Shown: piece by piece, positions 1 through 6,346 of the stretch
Position numbering within the stretch: the first letter of the stretch is position 1
Layout: every line of letters starts with the position of its first letter
Notes under the pieces: generated by a model
The model's database searches: none
What the model was told of the DNA's origin: nothing
The model's input: only the letters and a program-made list of their open reading frames with translations
Position numbers and translations under genes: made by a program
Source of the DNA: Flavobacteriaceae bacterium TMED121
GTDB taxonomy: Bacteria; Bacteroidota; Bacteroidia; Flavobacteriales; Flavobacteriaceae
DNA length: 8,116 nt
Reading direction: 5' to 3'
Assembly: GCA_002171295.2 (NCBI GenBank)
Contig: NHFW02000027.1
Span: 5,839 to 13,954, forward strand

Positions 1-609
1 AATCCAAAAGCCTATGGGGTTGTTCAGCTAAATCAAAATGGTGAGATCACCTCCTTGATCGAAAAACCCGAGGAATTTGTTTCTGATTTAGCTGTGATTG
101 GTATTTATTATTTTAAGAATGCAGAAGTCATTAAATCAGAATTGGCAAAAAGTATGAAGAAAGCTCGCGATCATGGAGAGGAATTTTTACTAAATGAGGG
201 AATTCTTTCCATGATGAATAAAGGCGCAGTTTTTACTCCCGGATCGGTCAAAGAATGGATGGATTGTGGAAATCCAAAAATCACATTGGAGACCAACAAA
301 AAAATGTTGAGAATTTTAACAAAAGAAGGTAAGAAACTTGTTTCTGAAGATGTTACATTAGAAAGCAGTGAGATCATTCCACCTTGTTATGTAGGTAAAG
401 GTGTTGTGCTAAAAAACTCTACCTTAGGGCCTAACGCAGCTATTGGGGAAGGTTCTTTTGTGGAGAATTCAACGATTTCGGATTGTCTTATTCAAAAAAA
501 TACGGTAATTAAAAACACAAAATTAGAAGGCTCTATGATTGGCAGCCATGTAAAGTATGACGGTAACCATTCTTTTATAAGTATTGGAGACTATTCTGAA
601 TTGATTTAA
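1..609 (+). CDS. Sugar-phosphate nucleotidyltransferase, 3' part (5' end outside window)
   Basis: The frame is open from the first base, so the gene starts upstream and 202 C-terminal residues are visible. Families of this type (RmlA/GlmU/mannose-1-phosphate guanylyltransferase-like) join a sugar 1-phosphate to an NTP in the cytoplasm and release pyrophosphate. Visible signs are the opening AYGVV strand, the EKP motif near local residues 21-23, the GIYYF strand around 34-38, and WMDCGNP at about 86-92, which resembles the conserved tryptophan-Asp-Gly loop of the family. From about residue 116 to 188 the sequence turns into short hydrophobic hexad-like repeats (for example YVGKGVVL and AAIGEGSFV), as expected for a left-handed beta-helix tail. 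The catalytic N-terminal nucleotide-binding motif lies outside the window, so the substrate cannot be named. The next gene starts one base after the stop, indicating an operon. Confidence 0.88.
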   Translation, partial: NPKAYGVVQLNQNGEITSLIEKPEEFVSDLAVIGIYYFKNAEVIKSELAKSMKKARDHGEEFLLNEGILSMMNKGAVFTPGSVKEWMDCGNPKITLETNKKMLRILTKEGKKLVSEDVTLESSEIIPPCYVGKGVVLKNSTLGPNAAIGEGSFVENSTISDCLIQKNTVIKNTKLEGSMIGSHVKYDGNHSFISIGDYSELI

Positions 610-610
610 A

Positions 611-1402
611 ATGTTACGAAACGACAGTATCTTTCGGCTTATAAAAATTGGGCTCATCCTCACGATGATTTTTGTCGCCGGTTGTAAATCCCCTGCGATT
701 TTACCTAGTAAAACCCCTATAAAAGACCGGCCAATAAAGGAATTGATCAAAGCTATTTCAAAGAATGGGGCTGACTTTAAAAAATTCAGATCTCGGGTTA
801 AAACAACCTATTATGACGGTAAAAGAAGCCAACAAGTAATTGTTAACCTTAGGATGGAGAAAGACAAATCCATATGGATGAGTGCGAATATTTTGGTGCC
901 TATCGCCAAAATATTAATAACCCCTAAAAAAGTATCCTTCTACGAAAAATTTCAAAAAACCTTTTTTGAAGGAGATATTACTTTTATCAACGACCAATTT
1001 AACACCGATTTTGATTTTAAGGACATCCAAAACCTATTGATTGGTCTTCCACTTGCAGACCTAAATCGTGGAAAATGGGAAACCATTTCTCACCCGAAAT
1101 ACTATATCCTGACCCCTAAGTCTAGCAAAATGCAATTGAAGCCTACTTTTTTTTACAATCCTAATGATTTTAGTTTAAGAGAACAACGATTTTTAGTTTC
1201 CGGAACAATGCAATCCTTAACAATTAAATATATCGATTACCAGCGATTAGAGGGAGATTTCCTTCCTAGAGAAATCGAAATTTCACTCTTTGATGGGAGC
1301 GAACTAAAAAGGATAACCCTTGAGTATACCAGAGTCGATTTCCCTGACCGGATAAGTGTGCCCTTTCAAATACCAAAAGGCTATAAATCAATTGAATTGT
1401 AA
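611..1402 (+). CDS. DUF4292-family outer-surface lipoprotein, function unknown
   Basis: This 263-residue protein begins with a basic N-terminus, a hydrophobic stretch and a lipobox ending VAGC, which puts the lipid-bearing cysteine at residue 25. It should therefore be a lipoprotein, exported and anchored in the inner or outer membrane. The rest lacks membrane segments and is rich in alternating hydrophobic beta strands, for example around IWMSANILVPIAKILITPKKVSFY and the segment near residues 205-245. This fits the DUF4292 family of Bacteroidota, whose overall look recalls LolA/LppX-like beta folds; that comparison is inference. The family assignment rests on recognition of the sequence and on its place directly before an EnvC-like gene. 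The ATG lies one base after the upstream stop and its own stop overlaps the next start in TAATG, so translation is probably coupled. The biochemical function is unknown. Confidence 0.8.
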   Translation: MLRNDSIFRLIKIGLILTMIFVAGCKSPAILPSKTPIKDRPIKELIKAISKNGADFKKFRSRVKTTYYDGKRSQQVIVNLRMEKDKSIWMSANILVPIAKILITPKKVSFYEKFQKTFFEGDITFINDQFNTDFDFKDIQNLLIGLPLADLNRGKWETISHPKYYILTPKSSKMQLKPTFFYNPNDFSLREQRFLVSGTMQSLTIKYIDYQRLEGDFLPREIEISLFDGSELKRITLEYTRVDFPDRISVPFQIPKGYKSIEL

Positions 1403-2622
1403 TGCTTAGCAATAAGTGGTTTTGGACACTAGGGTGCTTTTTGATCATTTCATTCGGAACAGCTCAGTCTAATTCTTCACGCCAGAGAGCGCTTGAGGGA
1501 GAAAAAAAAAGACTTCAACAGGAAATCAAACAAATCAACACTTTACTTTTCGATAACAGCCTCAAAGAAAAATCATTCGTTTCACAGGTTGAGGATTTAG
1601 ATTTAAAAATTTCTGTTAGGAGTCAATTAGTAAAAGTCAACAACCAGCAAGCCAATTTACTGACTCGTCAAATTAACGTCAATCAAAGAGATATTACTAA
1701 ATTGAGGAGTGTGCTAAAAGATTTAAAGAAAGATTATGCTGATATGATAACTAATTCTTACAAGAGTAAATCCTCCCTCAATCGATTGATGTTTTTGTTT
1801 TCCTCTAAAGATTTTCTTCAGGCTTACAAAAGGATTCAGTACATGAAACAGTACGCAAATTACAGAAAAAAACAAGGAGAAGAAATCGCTGAAAAAACTC
1901 AAACGCTTCAGACCTTGAACAAAACCTTGCTTGAGCAAAAGATTCAGAAAGAGGCTTTAGTAGCCGAGAACAAAAAAGCACAACAAGTCTTGCGGGATGA
2001 GCTAAAATCTCAGCAGCGTCTCATTCGAAGTCTCAAATCCAAATCACGTTCCCTTTCTGCTATAATTAAGCAAAAACAGCTTAAAGCAGTCGCCATAGAT
2101 AGAGAAATCCAGCGCTTGATAAGGGAAGCAATTGCCGCCTCAAATAAAGCAGCTGGAAAAACTTCTAAAAAAGCATTTATTCTAACCCCGGAAGCCAAGT
2201 TATTGGCTAAAAATTTCGTTGCGAATAAGGGAAAACTTCCCTGGCCTGTTGAAAAAGGACTTGTTGTTCAGCGATTTGGAACCCAGCCTCATCCAGTAGT
2301 AAAAACTACTATGATTAAGAGCAACGGGGTAACTATAGCCACCAGCGTGAAAAGCCAAGCTAGATCGGTATTTGATGGAGAGGTGATGACGGTGCTAAGT
2401 TTTAAGGGAAATAATCCAACAGTATTGATTAAACATGGAAATTTTATCACTACATATAAAAATATAGCAAAAGTATATGTTAAAAAAGGGGATAAGGTTA
2501 AATCAAAACAAGCAATAGGAGAGATATTTACCAATCCACAGACAGGCAAAACCATCTTACAATTCAGCGTGTTTAATGAATTAAAACCACAAAATCCAAA
2601 GAACTGGATTTATAAGATGTAG
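1402..2622 (+). CDS. EnvC-like murein hydrolase activator (coiled coil plus degenerate LytM/M23 domain)
   Basis: This 406-residue protein has a signal peptide (hydrophobic core about residues 6-20, probable cleavage near GTA/QS at 21-23). Charged coiled coil follows (roughly 27-115 and 150-250), then a C-terminal LytM/M23-like domain from about 277. The zinc ligands of active M23 peptidases are missing. The HxGxD motif reads SNGVT (Ser307 and Thr311 in place of His and Asp). The HLHFE motif reads ILQFS (385-389). This is the pattern of EnvC-type proteins, which do not cut peptidoglycan but activate periplasmic N-acetylmuramoyl-L-alanine amidases at the division site. I infer the same role here; no amidase gene is in the window. 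The start ATG shares its A with the upstream TAA stop. The gene ends 2 bp from a convergent SPOR-protein gene. Codons for residues near 35 contain a run of nine A. Confidence 0.9.
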   Translation: MLSNKWFWTLGCFLIISFGTAQSNSSRQRALEGEKKRLQQEIKQINTLLFDNSLKEKSFVSQVEDLDLKISVRSQLVKVNNQQANLLTRQINVNQRDITKLRSVLKDLKKDYADMITNSYKSKSSLNRLMFLFSSKDFLQAYKRIQYMKQYANYRKKQGEEIAEKTQTLQTLNKTLLEQKIQKEALVAENKKAQQVLRDELKSQQRLIRSLKSKSRSLSAIIKQKQLKAVAIDREIQRLIREAIAASNKAAGKTSKKAFILTPEAKLLAKNFVANKGKLPWPVEKGLVVQRFGTQPHPVVKTTMIKSNGVTIATSVKSQARSVFDGEVMTVLSFKGNNPTVLIKHGNFITTYKNIAKVYVKKGDKVKSKQAIGEIFTNPQTGKTILQFSVFNELKPQNPKNWIYKM

Positions 2623-2624
2623 AG

Positions 2625-3602
2625 TTATTTTTCTACCAAAAACCAAACGTCTTCTTTAAGAGCAAACCTAACATAGTTGTGAAGATTAAGTGCCTCTCGT
2701 TTAGAAACAAATCTACCATAAGCTACGCGGTATAAGCCTTGCGGATTTAATTCTGTAAAGGCAGCATCAAAACCATTAACTCTAAGATTTTTTAATAATC
2801 TTTCAGCATTATCAATTGATCTGAAAGAGCCTGCCACGACACTGTAGTAGGTTCTATCTAGCGGGGTACTTTCAGTCAACTTAGGCTCGGAATTAAAAGA
2901 GAGATTCATTTTGGTTAATGAACCCAAATTAAATGTTGCTTTTTGAACATTACTTTTAATTTTCTTTTGTGCCAGCTCCATTGACTTTGTTTTTTCGTTT
3001 ACTAAATATTGATTTCCAAAATAATATATAGAACCAGCTAAGGCGATTCCAATGAGTCCGATTGCTGCATATTTTCCAAATGGCTTGCGATTCTTTTCTT
3101 TTTTTCCAGGTGTGAACATTAAATTTTCTTTGTTTTCTTTTTCCATATTTAGCGGTTGATTGGGTTTTTCAGTATCTGTATGGTTTAAATTTATTGGCTT
3201 TCTACAAAAGCTCGCTAGTCCAAAAGCACTGAGGTCAAAATTAATTTTACCATCTGGATAAAAGGTAATCTTTTTTTGGGAGTTCAATCGCATTTCACCT
3301 ATTCCAGGGAATAATAATTGTTGTGTAATTAGCCTTTGTTTCCAGCTAATGACCTCTTTTTCAATTCTCCTTAGGGCTTGTTCAAATGACATGTTTTCCT
3401 TTTGCGCAATATAGTGGGCCAATATCCCATCGTTGCTACTCAACAAGCTGTTAAAACTAACTTCTTTCTTCGGAGGAAAAATCAAACCCGTATCAGGCTG
3501 AATCAAAACATTTATTGAACGGGTAAGAAAAGCACCAAAGCTAGGGACAGTAACACACTCATGCTTGAAGAGTAATTCCTTTATATATTGTTGAGTTAAC
3601 AT
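2625..3602 (-). CDS. HU-CCDC81-type and SPOR domain membrane protein
   Basis: This 325-residue protein begins with two small domains of the bacterial CCDC81-like HU type. The first, about residues 1-58, contains YIKELLFKHECVTVPSFGAF, which fits the usual opening of this family and supports the chosen ATG. The second spans about 62-125. A low-complexity charged linker follows, then one transmembrane segment at about 178-199 and a second linker. The C-terminal SPOR domain spans about 250-324, with YYSVVAGSF at its start and LYRVAYGRF in the middle. SPOR domains bind denuded peptidoglycan glycan strands and often locate proteins to the septum. The predicted topology puts the HU-like part in the cytoplasm and SPOR in the periplasm. 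The gene converges on the EnvC-like gene with a 2-bp gap. Both suggest cell-wall remodelling, but the function of the HU-like part is unknown. Confidence 0.88.
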   Translation of the reverse strand: MLTQQYIKELLFKHECVTVPSFGAFLTRSINVLIQPDTGLIFPPKKEVSFNSLLSSNDGILAHYIAQKENMSFEQALRRIEKEVISWKQRLITQQLLFPGIGEMRLNSQKKITFYPDGKINFDLSAFGLASFCRKPINLNHTDTEKPNQPLNMEKENKENLMFTPGKKEKNRKPFGKYAAIGLIGIALAGSIYYFGNQYLVNEKTKSMELAQKKIKSNVQKATFNLGSLTKMNLSFNSEPKLTESTPLDRTYYSVVAGSFRSIDNAERLLKNLRVNGFDAAFTELNPQGLYRVAYGRFVSKREALNLHNYVRFALKEDVWFLVEK

Positions 3603-3606
3603 TAAT

Positions 3607-3614
3607 CAAAGATA
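3607..3614 (-). promoter_or_regulatory. Possible -7 promoter element (TATCTTTG) of the HU/SPOR gene
   Basis: On the - strand TATCTTTG matches TAnnTTTG, the Bacteroidota -7 element, and is the same octamer found before trpS. It ends only 4 bases before the ATG, so the transcript would be nearly leaderless. No TTTG is visible 19 bases upstream. It could therefore be chance in AT-rich DNA. Confidence 0.25.
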
Positions 3615-3717
3615 ATAAAAAACTTACCCTATAATAATCATAAAAATCTAAGACAGTAATTTTAAAGCAATAAAAGGTATTTTCTTCAAAGAATTACTTT
3701 AAAAAATTGCACTTTAT

Positions 3718-3779
3718 TTAAGCCTAAACAAATCCAATGTACTCCAACTATTACGTATTGAATAGACTCCTAGGCTTAA
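3718..3779. repeat. Inverted repeat with nested smaller stem in intergenic DNA
   Basis: TTAAGCCTA (3718-3726) is perfectly complementary to TAGGCTTAA (3771-3779), separated by 44 bases. Inside lies a second stem, CTATT (3748-3752) with AATAG (3761-3765), flanked on each side by ACTCC (3741-3745 and 3766-3770). It is not followed by a T-tract on either strand, so it is not a standard terminator. It is too short and lacks a T-loop for a tRNA. It might fold in RNA or bind a regulator; its role is unknown. Confidence 0.45.
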
Positions 3780-3898
3780 TGAATATTTATTATTCCTAGT
3801 ATTAAAAATTAAATAGATCACAGATCCTTAGCAATTTAAAATAAAACTATTGAAAGAAATATATTGATAATAAAAGTAAAATTATTGAAGTGATAAAA

Positions 3899-4867
3899 TC
3901 AGAAACCTAATTTTTTTCTCACCCGGAGCAGGACTTCATCAGCAATTTTACTTGCTTTATTTGCCCCTTTTGCTAATGCAACTTCAACTTCTTCAGGGTG
4001 TTCGCTATAGTAATTAAATTTTACTCTTTCAAGTTTAAATTTCTCCATTATTAACTCAAATAAGGCTTGTTTAGAATCTCCATAGCCGATTTCCCCCTTT
4101 ATATATTTTTGACGAAGAGTATTAACCTGATTTTGATCACCTAATATGCTGTATATCTCAAATAAAATACATTCATCAGGGTTCTTGGGCTCATTAACGG
4201 ATTTACTGTCTGTTTTAATACCCATTATTTGACTGCGCAGCTTTTTTTCCGGAAGAAAAATATTTATTGTATTATTCTTGGATTTACTCATTTTATTTCC
4301 ATCTGTACCAATTACATACTGAGTATTTTCTTGAATCTTAGCTTTTGGCAAAACAAATGTTTTTCCCAATTGATGGTTAAAACGCGAGGCAACATCGCGG
4401 GTCATTTCTATATGTTGCAACTGATCTTTACCAACTGGAATTAATTCAGCATCATATATCAAAATATCTGAAGCCATAAGCATTGGATATGTAAATAGAC
4501 CTGCATTTACATCTCCTAAATGATTTGATTTGTCCTTAAAGGAATGAGCAAGTGTAAGTCTTTTGAAAGGGAAAAAACAACTAAGAAACCATGCTAATTC
4601 AGTGACCTGACTTACAGCACTTTGTCTGAAGAATATTGTTTTTTCAGGATCTAAACCGCAAGCAAGCCACGTTGCCGCAGTAGCAAATGTATTTTCTGAT
4701 AATTCATTGCCATTTTTTATTTGAGTAATCGAGTGTAAGTCTGCTATAAATAAAAATGATTCATTTGTTTGATCTTTAGCCATTTTAATTGCAGGAAGCA
4801 CCGCACCTAGAAGGTTGCCTAAGTGCGGGATACCAGTTGACTGAATACCCGTTAATATTCTTGCCAT
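3899..4867 (-). CDS. trpS: Tryptophan--tRNA ligase
   Basis: This 322-residue cytoplasmic class Ic aminoacyl-tRNA synthetase activates tryptophan with ATP and loads it on tRNA-Trp. The HIGH-like signature appears as PHLGN at residues 14-18, within GIQSTGIPHLGN. The KMSKS loop is intact at 192-196, preceded by GTDGN. Family segments in between include YPMLMASDIL (about 127-136) and VGKDQLQHIEMTRDVA (about 145-160). Length is normal for bacterial TrpS, and the ATG at 4867 gives the expected short N-terminus before the first motif. No Shine-Dalgarno sequence is present, as is usual in Bacteroidota. A well-formed promoter lies 20 bases upstream of the start, so the gene probably has its own short-leader transcript. 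It is divergent from the acyltransferase gene. No clear terminator follows its stop. Confidence 0.97.
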   Translation of the reverse strand: MARILTGIQSTGIPHLGNLLGAVLPAIKMAKDQTNESFLFIADLHSITQIKNGNELSENTFATAATWLACGLDPEKTIFFRQSAVSQVTELAWFLSCFFPFKRLTLAHSFKDKSNHLGDVNAGLFTYPMLMASDILIYDAELIPVGKDQLQHIEMTRDVASRFNHQLGKTFVLPKAKIQENTQYVIGTDGNKMSKSKNNTINIFLPEKKLRSQIMGIKTDSKSVNEPKNPDECILFEIYSILGDQNQVNTLRQKYIKGEIGYGDSKQALFELIMEKFKLERVKFNYYSEHPEEVEVALAKGANKASKIADEVLLRVRKKLGF

Positions 4868-4887
4868 TTTCCGTGAATGATTAGATA

Positions 4888-4918
4888 CAAAGATATTTTT
4901 TTTAACCGTTCATACAAA
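4888..4918 (-). promoter_or_regulatory. Bacteroidota-type promoter of trpS
   Basis: Read on the - strand, TTTG (4918-4915) is followed by 19 bases and then TATCTTTG (4895-4888). This fits the -33 TTTG / -7 TAnnTTTG pattern recognised by the primary sigma factor of Bacteroidota in both sequence and spacing. The -7 element ends 20 bases before the trpS ATG, which would give a leader of about 15 bases. Confidence 0.7.
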
Positions 4919-4955
4919 GTTTGCAGGATTTGGATTCTTTATCCATTCATAGAAA

Positions 4956-5753
4956 ATGTATTTTTATGGAATGACAAGGGTTTTGATAGTTCTCTGGCGA
5001 ATTTGGTTTTATTTTTTGGCAGCTATTCCTGTAATTATAATGTTCCCCTTTTTGACTCTGTTACTTATCTTTCCGAATGGATATCATCCGTTTTTTTGGA
5101 TTGCCCGAAACATTTGGTCACGCTTTGTTTTATTCGGGACAGGTTTTAGAGTCAAAATAAATAACATGTCAGAACTGAACAAAAAACAGAGTTATTTATT
5201 TGTAGCTAATCACTCTAGTTATATTGATGTAATGTTAATGTTTATAGTGGCGAATAAACCTTTTGTTTTTGTTGGTAAAAAAGAATTGGTTAAAATCCCT
5301 TTTTTTGGATATTTGTATAAGCGAGCAGCCATTATGGTAGACCGAGGTAGCTCAAAAAGTCGTTTTGGAGTATATGGTCGCGCAAAAAAAGTTTTGGATA
5401 AAGGCTACAGCGTTTGTATTTTTCCAGAAAGGGAATATTCCGATGAAACTGTATTACTCAACCCTTTTAAGCAGGGCGCATTTAAGTTAGCTATTGAGCA
5501 TCAGCTAGAAATTTGTCCTATGGTTTTTTTGGATTGTAAAAGGAAATATCCTTGGAACACCACATATGGTTATCCCGGAATTTTAAGAGTAAATATCTAT
5601 CCTACAATTTCTTCTAAAGGTCTAACCGAAAAAGATATTCCGATATTACAGCAAAAAACTTTCGACCTGATTTATAACGGACTTAATGAAGATCCCGCGC
5701 AAAAGGCTGTAGAGGCTATAAAAGTTTGGAAAAAAATAAATAAAATCGACTAA
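4956..5753 (+). CDS. plsC: Lysophospholipid acyltransferase (1-acylglycerol-3-phosphate O-acyltransferase family)
   Basis: This 265-residue membrane-associated enzyme should transfer an acyl group to the sn-2 position of lysophosphatidic acid, giving phosphatidic acid. A hydrophobic N-terminal segment (about residues 9-39) anchors it. The HX4D catalytic motif is NHSSYID at 85-91 (His86, Asp91). The glycerol-phosphate site is represented by VDRGSSKSR from 128. Motif III reads FPEREYS at 156-162, where the usual FPEG has Arg in place of Gly. The following DETVLLNPFKQGAFKLA is familiar from Bacteroidota members. The first ATG (4956) is used, but ATG at 4971 (Met6) gives an equally good protein, and the true start is uncertain. 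The stop overlaps that of convergent pabC. A terminator-like hairpin lies about 150 bases downstream, inside pabC. Related acyltransferases acting on ornithine lipids cannot be excluded. Confidence 0.88.
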   Translation: MYFYGMTRVLIVLWRIWFYFLAAIPVIIMFPFLTLLLIFPNGYHPFFWIARNIWSRFVLFGTGFRVKINNMSELNKKQSYLFVANHSSYIDVMLMFIVANKPFVFVGKKELVKIPFFGYLYKRAAIMVDRGSSKSRFGVYGRAKKVLDKGYSVCIFPEREYSDETVLLNPFKQGAFKLAIEHQLEICPMVFLDCKRKYPWNTTYGYPGILRVNIYPTISSKGLTEKDIPILQQKTFDLIYNGLNEDPAQKAVEAIKVWKKINKID

Positions 5754-6346
5754 TAAACTATTCTATCCATTGGGATTATCTCTTGATCCATGTCACGCAT
5801 TGCGTTGATTAGCTTAAAGCCTTTAAAAGTTTTAAGCTCGTTAATTCCTAGATTAGCAGTTTTAATTTTGCCATTATCTAATAGTCTAGCCCGACAGGTC
5901 CCCTCTAGAAGGGGTTTTTTTGGCGTAATCCATTCCCTCCCGTTGAAGAATATTAAATTAGCATAGGAACTATCTGTAATTTGGCCATCCCTTACTATGA
6001 TAACATCATCACAATTTCCTCTTTGGTCAAAAAGTTTATTTAAATTTTCTCTATTCCTTAGTTTTAAGGAGTATTTTAATTCAGAGGTGTAAACCAATCT
6101 TATGGTGTTAATTTTTATAGGATTATAGAAGTCAAATTCAATCTTCCGTCCTTTTTCTCCATAAAGAATCCTTAGCTTAACATTTCCTTTTTTAAATTCT
6201 TTTGGGATATTTATTTCACTAATCAAATTAAATTGAGACGATTCCCCAAAATATTTAAAATAAGCTTTCTGGAATCGTTTTTCGTGCCAATTGGAATTCA
6301 TGACTCTACCATCTTGTATGCAAAGAGATTCAAATAACGGGTACAT
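5750..6346 (-). CDS. pabC: Class IV aminotransferase fold protein, probable 4-amino-4-deoxychorismate lyase
   Basis: This 198-residue protein belongs to the PLP-dependent fold-type IV family. Next to pabB, its likely reaction is splitting aminodeoxychorismate into p-aminobenzoate and pyruvate, for folate synthesis. It is short compared with the roughly 270 residues of E. coli PabC, as is common for this Bacteroidota subgroup. The probable PLP lysine is Lys95, in YSLKLRNRENL. ITDSSYANLIFF (123-134) matches the cofactor phosphate-binding region, though Asp stands where Glu is usual. PLLEGTCRARLL (146-157) is the typical C-terminal motif. The ATG lies within the pabB 3' end (17-bp overlap), and an in-frame TAA a few codons upstream rules out a longer start. 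The stop overlaps that of convergent plsC. A role in branched-chain or D-amino acid transamination is a less likely alternative. Confidence 0.82.
   Translation of the reverse strand: MYPLFESLCIQDGRVMNSNWHEKRFQKAYFKYFGESSQFNLISEINIPKEFKKGNVKLRILYGEKGRKIEFDFYNPIKINTIRLVYTSELKYSLKLRNRENLNKLFDQRGNCDDVIIVRDGQITDSSYANLIFFNGREWITPKKPLLEGTCRARLLDNGKIKTANLGINELKTFKGFKLINAMRDMDQEIIPMDRIVY
5900..5921 (+). terminator. Probable intrinsic terminator for plsC, located inside pabC
   Basis: On the + strand CCCCT (5900-5904), a CTAGA loop and AGGGG (5910-5914) form a 5-bp, mostly G-C stem, followed at once by seven T (5915-5921). This is the layout of a rho-independent terminator for transcripts entering from plsC, whose stop is about 147 bases upstream. 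The same bases encode KKPLLEG of pabC on the other strand, so coding constraint alone might explain the hairpin. Confidence 0.5.

Larger units (their letters stand above)
3603..3898. other. Intergenic region, 296 bp, no gene found
   Basis: This very AT-rich stretch lies between the start of the HU/SPOR gene and the end of trpS, both on the - strand. I see no convincing reading frame, no tRNA and no GC-rich hairpin with a T-tract. It holds a 9-bp inverted repeat (3718-3779) and, next to the HU/SPOR start, a sequence resembling a Bacteroidota -7 promoter element. The promoter of the HU/SPOR gene is expected somewhere here. Confidence 0.7.

Noticed and set aside
2228..2242. Hairpin AGGGAA/TTCCCT inside the EnvC-like gene
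   Set aside because: No T-tract follows on either strand and it lies in the middle of coding sequence, so it is not a likely terminator.
3718..3779. tRNA-like reading of the 7-bp AAGCCTA/TAGGCTT pairing
   Set aside because: The element is about 60 bases long, lacks a T-loop and a convincing anticodon arm on either strand, and so does not form a tRNA.
4877..5149. Open frame of 90 residues on the + strand upstream of and overlapping plsC
   Set aside because: It runs in another frame across the promoter region and the plsC N-terminus, and its product resembles no family. The plsC frame explains the region.
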